A stretch of 64,000 nucleotides of DNA from Algoriphagus resistens (GTDB lineage Bacteria > Bacteroidota > Bacteroidia > Cytophagales > Cyclobacteriaceae). Both the position numbers and the translations under genes were made by a program. Below, piece by piece: positions 42,767 through 51,548 of the stretch. The stretch covers positions 1-64,000 of the forward strand of contig NZ_LMXN01000011.1 of assembly GCF_001442615.1 (NCBI RefSeq), in the 5' to 3' direction. Every line of letters starts with the position of its first letter. The first letter of the stretch is position 1. The notes under the pieces were generated by a model. The model was not told the origin of the DNA and searched no databases. It worked only from the letters and a program-made list of their open reading frames with translations.

Positions 42767-44878
42767 ATGACTAAAGTCCAAGGAAAATCAGGAAAACTAC
42801 TGCTATTGGCATTGCTTTTCTTCAGTTTCTACACCCATGCCCAGATTATCGCTCCTCCAAAATGGACAATTTCCATTGATGAGAAAGCGCTCACAGTAGG
42901 TGAGGAAGGCACCCTTGTCTTTGTAGCTGAAATTCCAATCGGATGGTATATCTATGCCAATGATTTTGACCCGGATCTCGGCCCAATTTTGGCAACGTTG
43001 AACTTGGATGAACCAGAAGGATATGAGTTAAAAGGTGAATTCAGAGCGATCGGTCCCAAGACAAAGTACGAGGATATCTGGGAGGGGAACGTCAACTATT
43101 TCATAGGAAAAGGAAGGTTTGAGCAATCCTTTGTTCCCGGCACTACTTCGGGAAAAATTTCAGGGACTTTAGAATATCAGATGTGCTCTGACCTGACAGG
43201 CCAGTGTGTCAATTATGAGGAGGATATTTTGTTGAATTTTACAGCTAAGCTTGGACCAAAAAAATCAGCAACGAATCCAGTATCCCCTAATCAAAACAGT
43301 TCTTCCTTTGGGGAAGCAGCAAAGCAAGAAGTAAATAACCCGACAGCTGCTTCAGCTGACAGTGATGAAAATCCAATTAATGAGGCTGGAGTAGAAAATA
43401 CCGATTCATCTTTTGGGATTGTTCCTATTCAAGAGAAAGAATCGCTTTGGGGTTTTATGGTTTTGGCATTCCTTGCCGGTCTGGCAGCCTTGCTCACACC
43501 CTGCGTTTTTCCTATGATCCCTATGACGGTGAGCTTTTTTACAGGTCGTGCAGGCAGCAAAGCTGCGGGAATAAGAAATGCAGCCCTATACGGCTTTTCC
43601 ATCATTGCAATTTATACCATAGCAGGCACGGCGGTAGCGGCAATCCAAGGGCCTGAATTTGCCAATTGGTTGGCAACACACTGGCTTCCTAATCTTTTTT
43701 TCTTTGGGGTTTTTATATTTTTCGCATTGGCTTTTCTGGGCATGTTTGAGATTACCCTGCCTTCAGGATTGGTGAATAAAGTAGATGAGAAAGCAGAAAA
43801 GGGAGGGATGATCGGTGTTTTCTTTATGGCATTTACGCTGGTTTTGGTCTCCTTTTCATGTACTGGGCCCATTGTAGGGTCAATTTTGATCTCTTCGGCC
43901 GGAGGGGAATTACTGAAACCGATTTTGGGAATGTTCGCCTTTTCACTGGCTTTCGCGATCCCCTTTACGCTGTTTGCTATTTTCCCGGAATGGATGAACC
44001 GCCTGCCAAAATCCGGCGGTTGGCTGAACTCTGTAAAAGTGGTATTAGGTTTCCTCGAACTTGCATTGGCATTCAAATTCCTGTCCATGGCCGACTTGGT
44101 TTACCATTGGGGAATCCTGGACCGCGACATTTTCTTGATTATCTGGATTGTGATTTTCAGTGGATTGGGGCTTTATCTCTTAGGAAAAATCCGGCTTCCG
44201 CACGATTCTCCAACCGATACCATAGGTGTTCCACGATTGCTTTTGGCACTGGTTACGTTCATGTTCGTGCTTTACATGATCCCGGGGCTATTTGGTGCTC
44301 CGCTGAAATACCTAAGCGGTTTCCTTCCCCCCATGTCTACACAGCAGTTCAAAATGACCGGTGGTCTGGGTATGGTTGAAGCCGGGGAGAATATTTTGGG
44401 AGAACCTGTGAAGCATGCTGATATCCCATTGGAAATCCCTCATGGAATCCAAGGGTATTTCGACTATGAACAAGCCATGCGGGCAGCCAAAAAAGCGAAT
44501 AAGCCACTTCTGATTGATTTCACAGGGCATGGCTGTGTGAATTGTCGGAAAATGGAGGAGAATGTCTGGGTGGACCCGCAGGTGTTGAAAAGACTCAAGG
44601 AGGACTTTGTGATGGTAGCCCTGTATATAGATGAGCGACTCGAACTCCCGGAAAGTGAATGGTACACTTCGGAATACGACGGAAAAATCAAAAAAACTCT
44701 TGGAAAGAAAAATGCAGATTTCCAGATCACACGCTTCCGGAACAATGCCCAACCTTACTATGTAATCTTGGACCATAATGAAAATCTCCTCGCCCCACCC
44801 CAAGGTTACGATACTGATATTCAGGCATTCGTTGAGTTTTTGGATGGAGCGAAGGAGAGGTTCAGGGGATCAGATTAA
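42767..44878 (+). CDS. dsbD: DsbD-type thiol:disulfide transport protein
   Basis: 703 residues from ATG 42767; a TTG 15 nt earlier is less likely. A signal peptide (LLLLALLFFSFYTHAQ) is followed by the N-terminal DsbD-alpha-like domain with CSDLTGQC. Then comes a transmembrane domain of about eight helices that carries the paired cysteines (TPCVFPMIPMTVSFF and SCTGPIVGSIL), and finally a C-terminal thioredoxin domain with GHGCVNCRK. The protein moves electrons from cytoplasmic thioredoxin to periplasmic disulfide and cytochrome-maturation proteins. It stops 2 nt before the end of the convergent porin gene. Confidence 0.9.
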   Translation: MTKVQGKSGKLLLLALLFFSFYTHAQIIAPPKWTISIDEKALTVGEEGTLVFVAEIPIGWYIYANDFDPDLGPILATLNLDEPEGYELKGEFRAIGPKTKYEDIWEGNVNYFIGKGRFEQSFVPGTTSGKISGTLEYQMCSDLTGQCVNYEEDILLNFTAKLGPKKSATNPVSPNQNSSSFGEAAKQEVNNPTAASADSDENPINEAGVENTDSSFGIVPIQEKESLWGFMVLAFLAGLAALLTPCVFPMIPMTVSFFTGRAGSKAAGIRNAALYGFSIIAIYTIAGTAVAAIQGPEFANWLATHWLPNLFFFGVFIFFALAFLGMFEITLPSGLVNKVDEKAEKGGMIGVFFMAFTLVLVSFSCTGPIVGSILISSAGGELLKPILGMFAFSLAFAIPFTLFAIFPEWMNRLPKSGGWLNSVKVVLGFLELALAFKFLSMADLVYHWGILDRDIFLIIWIVIFSGLGLYLLGKIRLPHDSPTDTIGVPRLLLALVTFMFVLYMIPGLFGAPLKYLSGFLPPMSTQQFKMTGGLGMVEAGENILGEPVKHADIPLEIPHGIQGYFDYEQAMRAAKKANKPLLIDFTGHGCVNCRKMEENVWVDPQVLKRLKEDFVMVALYIDERLELPESEWYTSEYDGKIKKTLGKKNADFQITRFRNNAQPYYVILDHNENLLAPPQGYDTDIQAFVEFLDGAKERFRGSD

Positions 44879-44880
44879 TT

Positions 44881-46152
44881 CTACTTTAGCGTGTGTGTGA
44901 GTAACCTGGGATTGATGATCAGCTGTGCCCATCCCCAGTTGTTGGTGTTGTCTGAGGGGATTCCTCCTTTCACCGAGCTCATACTTTCGGTGGCAAACAT
45001 CTGGGAATAGCCTACATTCATTTTAATGAATTTGGCGATGCTCTTAGAGAAAACAAGATCCAGTTCTGTGCCGAGATTTTGGCTTAGATCACTTGCCATT
45101 TCAGCATTTGCGAAGAACACATGGGTATTTAATCCCAACGTGGATTTTTCTCCGAGTGTTAAGGTAATCTTCCCATAGACATCATTCAGTCCGACGTTGT
45201 TTGCATGGTTTCCTACATAGAAATAGTCCATATATCCATTGAACTTGTGGTTAGTTCCGTAGAGCGGAAAGAAGGATTTGTTCTTTTCTTCTCTGTCTTG
45301 ATCAGTTCCACTTAATGACTCAAAGCCGGCAATTACTGTTGTCTTTCCCAGACTATATTTTGCTTCCACCATATACTGGTAAGCGCTGAGGTCTGTTGAG
45401 GAATTTGCCTTTCCTGTTTGCAGATAGGCAGATCCTGTGATAGAGAAGACCGACAAAGGAAAAGTAAAATAGGTACCGGTAGTCTGTCGGTTATAAACAC
45501 CGTCCGTCAGCGGCACAGGATCGCTGGTGTATTTTTGAAAACCGTTGTTCATAAACAAAAAGCTGAAGGAAGCCTTATCCCAGGTTTTCGTCACATGCGC
45601 CATCTGCATAGTCTTATAAGAAAATGCGCCCGTGACCGTGTAGTCCGTGCCGAGTGAATTCTGTGCTTCCTGATTGTATGCAAATGCCAGGTCCAATTTG
45701 AATTTGTTTTTGGAATATTGGATCATCGCTGCATCATGAAACCTCCCCTGCATCGCCCAATCCACTTCTCCCAATATCCGCTGATCGTCGTAGGAGATTG
45801 TCTGCCTGCCCAGTTTTAATGCCCAGTTTTCAGTGAATGCATAGCGGATCCATGCTTGAAATAGAGAAAAGGAATTGTTGTTATCTGAGCTGCTAAGCTG
45901 CTGGGTATCTCCCCAGGTGCTAACATCCTGAAAGCTGAGATAAAGGCTTAGCTTTTCGTCCTTAAAGCGCAGATTAAGCCTTGAGCGTTGCGTGACAAAT
46001 GCTGCAGGGTTGCCTTCGTCGGGAAATAAACTTCCGAATCCGTGCCTGTATTCAAATCGTGGACGGATATCTGCATCCAGTGTAAATTCTTGAGCTTTCA
46101 GGTGGCTGCTAAGACATAACGAAAGCAAAACGAGTGTAAAAATTCTTTTCAT
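44881..46152 (-). CDS. Alginate-export-type outer-membrane barrel
   Basis: 423 residues. The signal peptide is MKRIFTLVLLSLCLSSHLKAQ, and the mature protein opens with FTLDADIRPRFEYRHGFGSL. The LKLGRQTISYDDQRILGEVDWAMQGRFHDAA block is the alginate_exp hallmark, and strands alternate to the end. The family is used for several passive solute channels. Here it closes the nitrate cluster and carries TACGTA motifs in its promoter, so it may pass nitrate or nitrite across the outer membrane; this is inference from context. Confidence 0.8.
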   Translation of the reverse strand: MKRIFTLVLLSLCLSSHLKAQEFTLDADIRPRFEYRHGFGSLFPDEGNPAAFVTQRSRLNLRFKDEKLSLYLSFQDVSTWGDTQQLSSSDNNNSFSLFQAWIRYAFTENWALKLGRQTISYDDQRILGEVDWAMQGRFHDAAMIQYSKNKFKLDLAFAYNQEAQNSLGTDYTVTGAFSYKTMQMAHVTKTWDKASFSFLFMNNGFQKYTSDPVPLTDGVYNRQTTGTYFTFPLSVFSITGSAYLQTGKANSSTDLSAYQYMVEAKYSLGKTTVIAGFESLSGTDQDREEKNKSFFPLYGTNHKFNGYMDYFYVGNHANNVGLNDVYGKITLTLGEKSTLGLNTHVFFANAEMASDLSQNLGTELDLVFSKSIAKFIKMNVGYSQMFATESMSSVKGGIPSDNTNNWGWAQLIINPRLLTHTLK

Positions 46153-46181
46153 AGTTCGAGTGTGGTAAAGTTAAACCCGAA

Positions 46182-46225
46182 CGAATATACGTATATATAC
46201 TTATTATTTCCTAGTGTATTACGTA
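46182..46225 (-). promoter_or_regulatory. Promoter region of the porin gene with TACGTA motifs
   Basis: The minus strand shows TATATTCG (46182-46189, one mismatch to TAnnTTTG). TACGTA occurs at 46188 and 46220, and TACTTAT at 46198. These words recur in the other promoters of the nitrate cluster. A -33 TTTG was not found. Confidence 0.4.
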
Positions 46226-46299
46226 GTATTTCTAAGTATTTTGGATGTTTGGTTACAGCCAGGTTTTTTTATCAGCTGAGTCTGACCATTTTTTGCTGA

Positions 46300-47742
46300 T
46301 CATTCAATCTGTTTCTCAAAAATCTTTAAGGTAAACTTTGCCTTTGGAGCATCACATAAGGGACATAGGTATGTTTCAGGCAACTCTTCAAAAGGAGTCA
46401 ATGCCGGAATATTCTGAACAGAATCCCCATACTGAGGATCGTATACCGTGAGGCAGTCCGAGCATTGATAGGCTTCTGTTTTGATCGTTTCTTTTGGGCT
46501 GGAAAGCTTTTTAGATCGTTCTGGTTTTTTCCCCAACTGCTCAAAATACATTTTGCTCAACTCTATCAACAGTCCGGGCAATTCAGCTTTATCGACTTCC
46601 TGTACATACACAATGTATTGCTGCGTATTAGGATCGAAGTTTTTGGCATAAAGCAAATTGTAGGTATTGCGGATTTTTATTCCATCCAGGCCAGGGGGAG
46701 GAAGATTTTTTTCTACAATAATGGATGTGAAATAGTATGCTTTTCTGGTATAATCTGTGATCCCGAAAGTCAATCCGTAGGTACTGATGTCTCTTTTATC
46801 AAAGTTCTCCACCAAGTACTCCTTCAGCTTGAGAGCCGATTTATTGTTGACAGGGAGGTGCCAGTTCAGCTCCAGCATGGAATGGCGAACGTTGATTCCG
46901 TAGCGGCCAAGCAGTCTTTCCCACTCGATTTTTGTGTTTTCAGGTATACCTTTGATAATGATTGATTTCCATGGTGTAATGGATATTTTACCTATGCGGC
47001 TGTCTGCACAGAGATCACAGAGAACTTTGAGAAAATCGGTATAGTACCTGTTGTTTCTCCAGTATAGGCCCAGCCAATAGCGGTCGTCACCTACGCGGTT
47101 GATTCCTTCATAGTAGGGAAATGGGTGGAAAGGTACCTCCAAGGGGCTATCCACTGTCCGATTGTTGGAATCAACAGCATCATTCACCAGCTCAAAAAGG
47201 AATTCTACATTCTCCGGTTCTTCTTGCAGTATAGCTTCGATGGCGGAAGCCACCTTTGCCATATCCCAACTGTAGATAAGGGCTGGATACATCATCGTGT
47301 CTTCCCATTCCGGTAAGCGTACATATAGGTACCAATAATCCTCATGTGCTGAGGCGATAAAATTCAGATGACCTGTAAACAGTGGAACTAGCCGCTGTTT
47401 GGGATCCGTGATATTTATTTTCAGATTTGGCTGAACTCGAAATTGTTCCAGGATATATAAGTATCGATCACCTGTCAACCAAGGAGTGTTCGGAAAAATA
47501 TCTGCAGATACATAGGAAGAAACAATGTTTTCTGCCCCTATTTCATCAGGGGAGACCAGTTGAAATTTGTCTTGTGTATCGATCTGCAGATTGCCCTCCT
47601 CTTTGATAAAAAGGATATCCTGCCGGGAGCCAAAGGAAATGGTAGCCAGCCCTGCACTTTCCGCCAATTCCAAAATCTGTTTTAATTCTGCAGGCGATAA
47701 CACACCGCCCTTCACCACTATTCTTGAATAGGTCTGTTTCAT
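46300..47742 (-). CDS. Rubredoxin fused to a siroheme-reductase-like protein without cofactor cysteines
   Basis: 480 residues. The N-terminus (VVKGGVLSPAELKQILELAE...ISFGSRQDILF) is a nitrite/sulfite-reductase ferredoxin-like half domain, and ISITPWKSIIIKGI (about 260) is the matching motif of siroheme reductases. However, the paired cysteine motifs that bind the 4Fe-4S cluster and siroheme are not seen. The last 56 residues are a rubredoxin, with CSDC at Cys427/Cys430 and CPLC at Cys460/Cys463. In the nitrate operon it would be an electron carrier or partner of the reductases. The start codon directly follows tandem leader elements. Confidence 0.75.
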   Translation of the reverse strand: MKQTYSRIVVKGGVLSPAELKQILELAESAGLATISFGSRQDILFIKEEGNLQIDTQDKFQLVSPDEIGAENIVSSYVSADIFPNTPWLTGDRYLYILEQFRVQPNLKINITDPKQRLVPLFTGHLNFIASAHEDYWYLYVRLPEWEDTMMYPALIYSWDMAKVASAIEAILQEEPENVEFLFELVNDAVDSNNRTVDSPLEVPFHPFPYYEGINRVGDDRYWLGLYWRNNRYYTDFLKVLCDLCADSRIGKISITPWKSIIIKGIPENTKIEWERLLGRYGINVRHSMLELNWHLPVNNKSALKLKEYLVENFDKRDISTYGLTFGITDYTRKAYYFTSIIVEKNLPPPGLDGIKIRNTYNLLYAKNFDPNTQQYIVYVQEVDKAELPGLLIELSKMYFEQLGKKPERSKKLSSPKETIKTEAYQCSDCLTVYDPQYGDSVQNIPALTPFEELPETYLCPLCDAPKAKFTLKIFEKQIE

Positions 47743-47834
47743 ATGATTATAATTTGCTTTTAAAAGGCCATATGGAATCTCGCATGGTAGATAATCATCT
47801 CTCTGTGTGCTTCCTGCAACATGCTCGATTTCAT
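47743..47834 (-). repeat. Dispersed leader element, copy C2
   Basis: 92-nt copy on the minus strand that ends exactly at the ATG of the rubredoxin-fusion gene. Both arms (ATGAAATCGAGCATG, CATGCGAGATTCCAT) are intact and the loop is 33 nt. The first ATG opens a 24-codon frame. It is preceded directly by copy C1 in tandem. Confidence 0.8.
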
Positions 47835-47926
47835 ATGATTATAATTTATCTTTTAAGGGGCATATGGAATCTCGCATGCATTATAATCATCCCAGTGTGT
47901 GGTTCTAGAGTCATGCTCGATTTCAT
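47835..47926 (-). repeat. Dispersed leader element, copy C1
   Basis: 92-nt copy that ends exactly where C2 begins. Its first ATG overlaps the TGA stop of the nitrate reductase gene (ATGA at 47926-47923) and opens a 26-codon frame ending in TAA at 47846. The last 13 nt (ATTATAATCAT before ATG) are the same as in C2. Confidence 0.8.
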
Positions 47927-50900
47927 GCGAGTACTTTTGATTGGTGAAGAATTTCCCTAACCTCCGTTTTGCAGCTGCCACAACCCAAACCTGCTCCTGT
48001 TTGCTGACAGAGTTCGGTGAAATCCGAACATCCACCAGCGATGGCTTCGGTGATATTCCCTTCTCCTACACGGCTACAGCTACAGACTAATTTGCCGATC
48101 ACCGGACGCGTGTCCGAAGAACCCATCAGCAGAGATTTACGCTTTTCAGAAAGCTCTATTTTGTTTTCAATCAGGGATTTAAACTCAGCGAATTCATTTT
48201 TGTCACCCATCAATACCGCTCCGATCAGCAGATCATCCTTGACGATGCATTTTTTGTAATAGCGGCGGCTCATATCTGTGAAAATGATTTCCTCATAAGA
48301 ATCATCATTTTCGGGAATCAGAATATCGCCGATACTGCAAAGTTCCAGATCCTTGAATTTCAAAATATTCATCAGCACTGAACCGGAGTATATGCTACTC
48401 ACATCCCCTGCGATATAATTTGCCAAAACCATGGCCTGTTCTTCTGCTGCAGAAGTGATTCCGAAGAGTTGATTCTGAAATTCAGCGATTTCGCCTATGG
48501 CAAAAATGTTGGGATAATTCGTTTGTAAATGCTGGTTTACCTTAATTCCGCGGCCGCACAAAATGCCATTGTCCCGCGCGATTTTTATGTTGGGCTGCGT
48601 TCCAATGGCGTATACCACCGCATTGGCATAAATGATTTTACCACTCTTTAGTGTGATAGACAGGGATTTATTCTCTTCATCATCGAAAACGGTACTCACC
48701 TCATTATCGAAATATACGTGTATTCCCCGCTCTTGCACATCCAGTGATAGCAGCTTACTGGAAACTTCATCCAGCTGCCTTTCCATCAAGCGGGAAGCAC
48801 GTTGCACGATGGTCACTTTCACATGATTGTGCTGCAATGCTGCCGCTAACTCCAGCCCAAGCAGTCCCCCACCGATAATTACCACATGCTGGTTTTCGGG
48901 AGGAAGTTTGGTAGAATCCAGGTAATCTTTAAATCTGTCTGCGTCTATCTTACTTCGCATCGTGAAGCGTCCCGGCAGATCAAGTTGGGCGTCTTTGGGG
49001 ATAAAAGCGCGGCTTCCCGTGGCAAGGATCAACTTGTCAAAGGAATATTCTTTTCCTTCATCGTCCACCACCACCTGTTTTTCGGGATCAATTTTCTCTA
49101 TTGAAAGTCCGGTGTGCAGGCTGATTTTCAATTTTTTCAGTTCCTGCTCTTTGATCTTCTGTAGCTGCTCCCAGGTCAGTTCCTCTGTCACGTACTCCGG
49201 CAAAAGCACCCGGTTATAAAATGGATGCGGCTCTTTGGAAAACACATGGATTTGGTCAGATTCATTATGCTCCCGATAATTCTGGACAAATCGGAATGCC
49301 GCTGCTCCGGCTCCTACTACCACGATTTTTTCCGGAGCTTTTTGGTATTTGGAAACGGACACTGTCGTGAATTTAAAATCCGGTTCTTTGGATTGGGGAT
49401 CCATCACTGTTTTGGTCAGGTTATTTGCCCGGTTGAGATCACTTTGCAATTGCTTGCCCCAGTGCATTGGAAGAAAAACCACCCCCTCGCGGATGCTTTT
49501 CGAAAGTTTCGCCTTTACCCGAACTATCCCGTTCTTACTTTTCACTTCTACCACATCCCCGTCTTTCACTTTGTCCAGGTAAGCATCGATTGGGTTGATT
49601 TCAAGTACCGGACTGGGGTAATGCGTGCGTAGTCGGGATACTTTTCCGGTTTTTGTCATCGTATGCCACTGATCCCTGACGCGTCCCGTGGTAAGGATCA
49701 GCGGGTATTCTTTGCTTGTTTTTTCGGATGTGTTGGTAATCTGGGCGGGGATATTGAAAACCGCTTTTTGAGTAGGGGTATAGAATTTATTGTCCGCAAA
49801 AAGCCGTGGAGTTCCCGTATGTCTATAGGCTGGCACTGGCCACTGGAAGGTGCCTTCACTCTTGAGCCTGTCATAATTCAGAAAAGAGATATCTATGTTC
49901 GTGCCTTTGGTCATGGCGCAGTACTCTTCGTAGATTTCCTCCGTGTTGGCATAATTGAAGCCACGAAAGCCCATTCTACGTGCAAAATCACAGAGAATCT
50001 CCACGTCAGGTCTTGCCTCACCCGGAGGATTGATTCCTTTGTTTAAGTAGGAAATCCGGCGCTCCGAATTGGTCATGGTACCTTCCTTTTCCAGCCATCC
50101 GGCTGCAGGAAGTACCAGATCAGCGTAGTCTAGGGTGTCTGCTTTGTGAGAAATATCCTGCACAACCACAAATTTGGCGTTTTGAAGAGCCTTTTCGATT
50201 CTCTTCGAGTTGGGCAAACTCACCATAGGATTGGTGCAGATAATCCATACAGCTTTCATCTCCCCGCTTTCCAAGGCATCAAACATTTCTGTGGCTGTAA
50301 GCCCCGGCTCGGGAGAAATCTCATTCACTCCCCAAAAATTGGCGACTTCCTGACGATGTACTGGGTTATTCAGTTCCTTGTGCACTGCGAGTAGATTCGC
50401 CATGCCCCCAACTTCACGCCCGCCCATGGCATTTGGTTGTCCGGTGAGCGAGAAAGGACCATTTCCGGGCTTGCCGATTCTGCCTGTCACCAGGGACAGG
50501 TTCAGAAGTGAAAAGTTCTTGTCAGTACCGATGGCACTTTGATTCAAGCCCATCGCCCACATGCTGATAAATCCTTTGGACTCCCCGATGATCTCGGCCA
50601 CTTTCTTAATATCAGCAATAGAAATCCCGCACAGTCTGGAAGCTTCTTTCAGGGAAGTTGCCATGACCTGCTTGCGGTATTTCAGGTAGTTTTCGGTATG
50701 TTTTTCTATAAATTCTTTGTCGGCCAGGCCTATATCGATGATTCTTCTGCCTATGGCATTGTACAAAATGATGTCTGTGCCCGGAATGAGTTGTAGGTGG
50801 ATATCTGCGAAGGTGGCCGAATCGGTTTTACGTGGATCCACCACGATTATCTTCACATGTGGGTTTTTCTCTTTGTGTTTTTCCAATCTGCGGAATAGTA

Positions 50901-51447
50901 TCGGGTGGCACCAGGCTGGGTTTGCACCTGCGATCAAAAAAGCATCAGCAAGCTCAATGTCTTCGTAGGAGATAGGAACGGAATCTTCACCGAAGGTTTT
51001 TTTGTAAGCTACCACGGCCGAGCTCATGCAGAGGCGGCTGTTTGTGTCGATGTTGTTGGTGCCGAGAAAGCCTTTAGTCAGCTTATTGGCAATGTAGTAC
51101 TCTTCGGTCAGGCACTGTCCGGAGATATAGAACCCCACACTTTTTGGCCCGAATTTATGGATCAGGGATCTGAAAACGCCTGCTGCTCTGTCCAGCCCCT
51201 CATCCCAGCTTACTCTCTCCCGGGGATGGGACCGGCTCCAGCGCATTTCAGGGTAAAGAATTCTATCGGAAGTGTCATTGACAACATAGTGGAGGTTCAT
51301 GCCTTTGGAGCAAAGCATGCCTTGGTTCACCGGATGATCTTGATCGCCTTCGACCTGTACTTTATTTTGAGTGTCCACACCAGCTACTATTCCACAGCCA
51401 ACGCCGCAGTAGGAGCAAGTGGTTTTGACTTTTTTATCTGGGATCAC
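47923..51447 (-). CDS. Assimilatory nitrate reductase fused to NirB-like flavoprotein and BFD domain
   Basis: 1174 residues. Order: 4Fe-4S start with Cys11, Cys14, Cys18 and Cys46; molybdopterin catalytic domain (about 55-560); molybdopterin-dinucleotide binding domain (about 580-690, ILTTGRVRDQWHTMTKTGK); an FAD/NAD(P)-binding oxidoreductase like the front of NirB (about 705-1095, KIVVVGAGAAAF, IIGGGLLGLELAAAL); and a BFD-like 2Fe-2S domain (about 1110-1170, CSCSRVGEG...CGSCKTEV). NasA-type reductases are usually 700-900 residues with a separate flavin subunit; here both are one chain. It reduces nitrate to nitrite in the cytoplasm, probably with NAD(P)H. Confidence 0.88.
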   Translation of the reverse strand: MIPDKKVKTTCSYCGVGCGIVAGVDTQNKVQVEGDQDHPVNQGMLCSKGMNLHYVVNDTSDRILYPEMRWSRSHPRERVSWDEGLDRAAGVFRSLIHKFGPKSVGFYISGQCLTEEYYIANKLTKGFLGTNNIDTNSRLCMSSAVVAYKKTFGEDSVPISYEDIELADAFLIAGANPAWCHPILFRRLEKHKEKNPHVKIIVVDPRKTDSATFADIHLQLIPGTDIILYNAIGRRIIDIGLADKEFIEKHTENYLKYRKQVMATSLKEASRLCGISIADIKKVAEIIGESKGFISMWAMGLNQSAIGTDKNFSLLNLSLVTGRIGKPGNGPFSLTGQPNAMGGREVGGMANLLAVHKELNNPVHRQEVANFWGVNEISPEPGLTATEMFDALESGEMKAVWIICTNPMVSLPNSKRIEKALQNAKFVVVQDISHKADTLDYADLVLPAAGWLEKEGTMTNSERRISYLNKGINPPGEARPDVEILCDFARRMGFRGFNYANTEEIYEEYCAMTKGTNIDISFLNYDRLKSEGTFQWPVPAYRHTGTPRLFADNKFYTPTQKAVFNIPAQITNTSEKTSKEYPLILTTGRVRDQWHTMTKTGKVSRLRTHYPSPVLEINPIDAYLDKVKDGDVVEVKSKNGIVRVKAKLSKSIREGVVFLPMHWGKQLQSDLNRANNLTKTVMDPQSKEPDFKFTTVSVSKYQKAPEKIVVVGAGAAAFRFVQNYREHNESDQIHVFSKEPHPFYNRVLLPEYVTEELTWEQLQKIKEQELKKLKISLHTGLSIEKIDPEKQVVVDDEGKEYSFDKLILATGSRAFIPKDAQLDLPGRFTMRSKIDADRFKDYLDSTKLPPENQHVVIIGGGLLGLELAAALQHNHVKVTIVQRASRLMERQLDEVSSKLLSLDVQERGIHVYFDNEVSTVFDDEENKSLSITLKSGKIIYANAVVYAIGTQPNIKIARDNGILCGRGIKVNQHLQTNYPNIFAIGEIAEFQNQLFGITSAAEEQAMVLANYIAGDVSSIYSGSVLMNILKFKDLELCSIGDILIPENDDSYEEIIFTDMSRRYYKKCIVKDDLLIGAVLMGDKNEFAEFKSLIENKIELSEKRKSLLMGSSDTRPVIGKLVCSCSRVGEGNITEAIAGGCSDFTELCQQTGAGLGCGSCKTEVREILHQSKVLA

Positions 51448-51484
51448 AACTCAGAAATTACCATTGAAAATAGGTTTAGAACAA

Positions 51485-51529
51485 AATAGCTCATCTGCAA
51501 GATATGTGATTCATTGCAGAGGAGCTATT
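51485..51529 (-). terminator. Hairpin between transporter and nitrate reductase genes
   Basis: AATAGCTC-(2)-CTGCA, a 15-nt loop and TGCAG-(2)-GAGCTATT form an interrupted 13-bp stem. On the minus strand it is followed by TTTTG. It lies in the 100-bp gap before the nitrate reductase gene, so it may be a partial terminator or attenuator. Confidence 0.45.
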
Positions 51530-51548
51530 GTGGGGTTGATGATACAAG

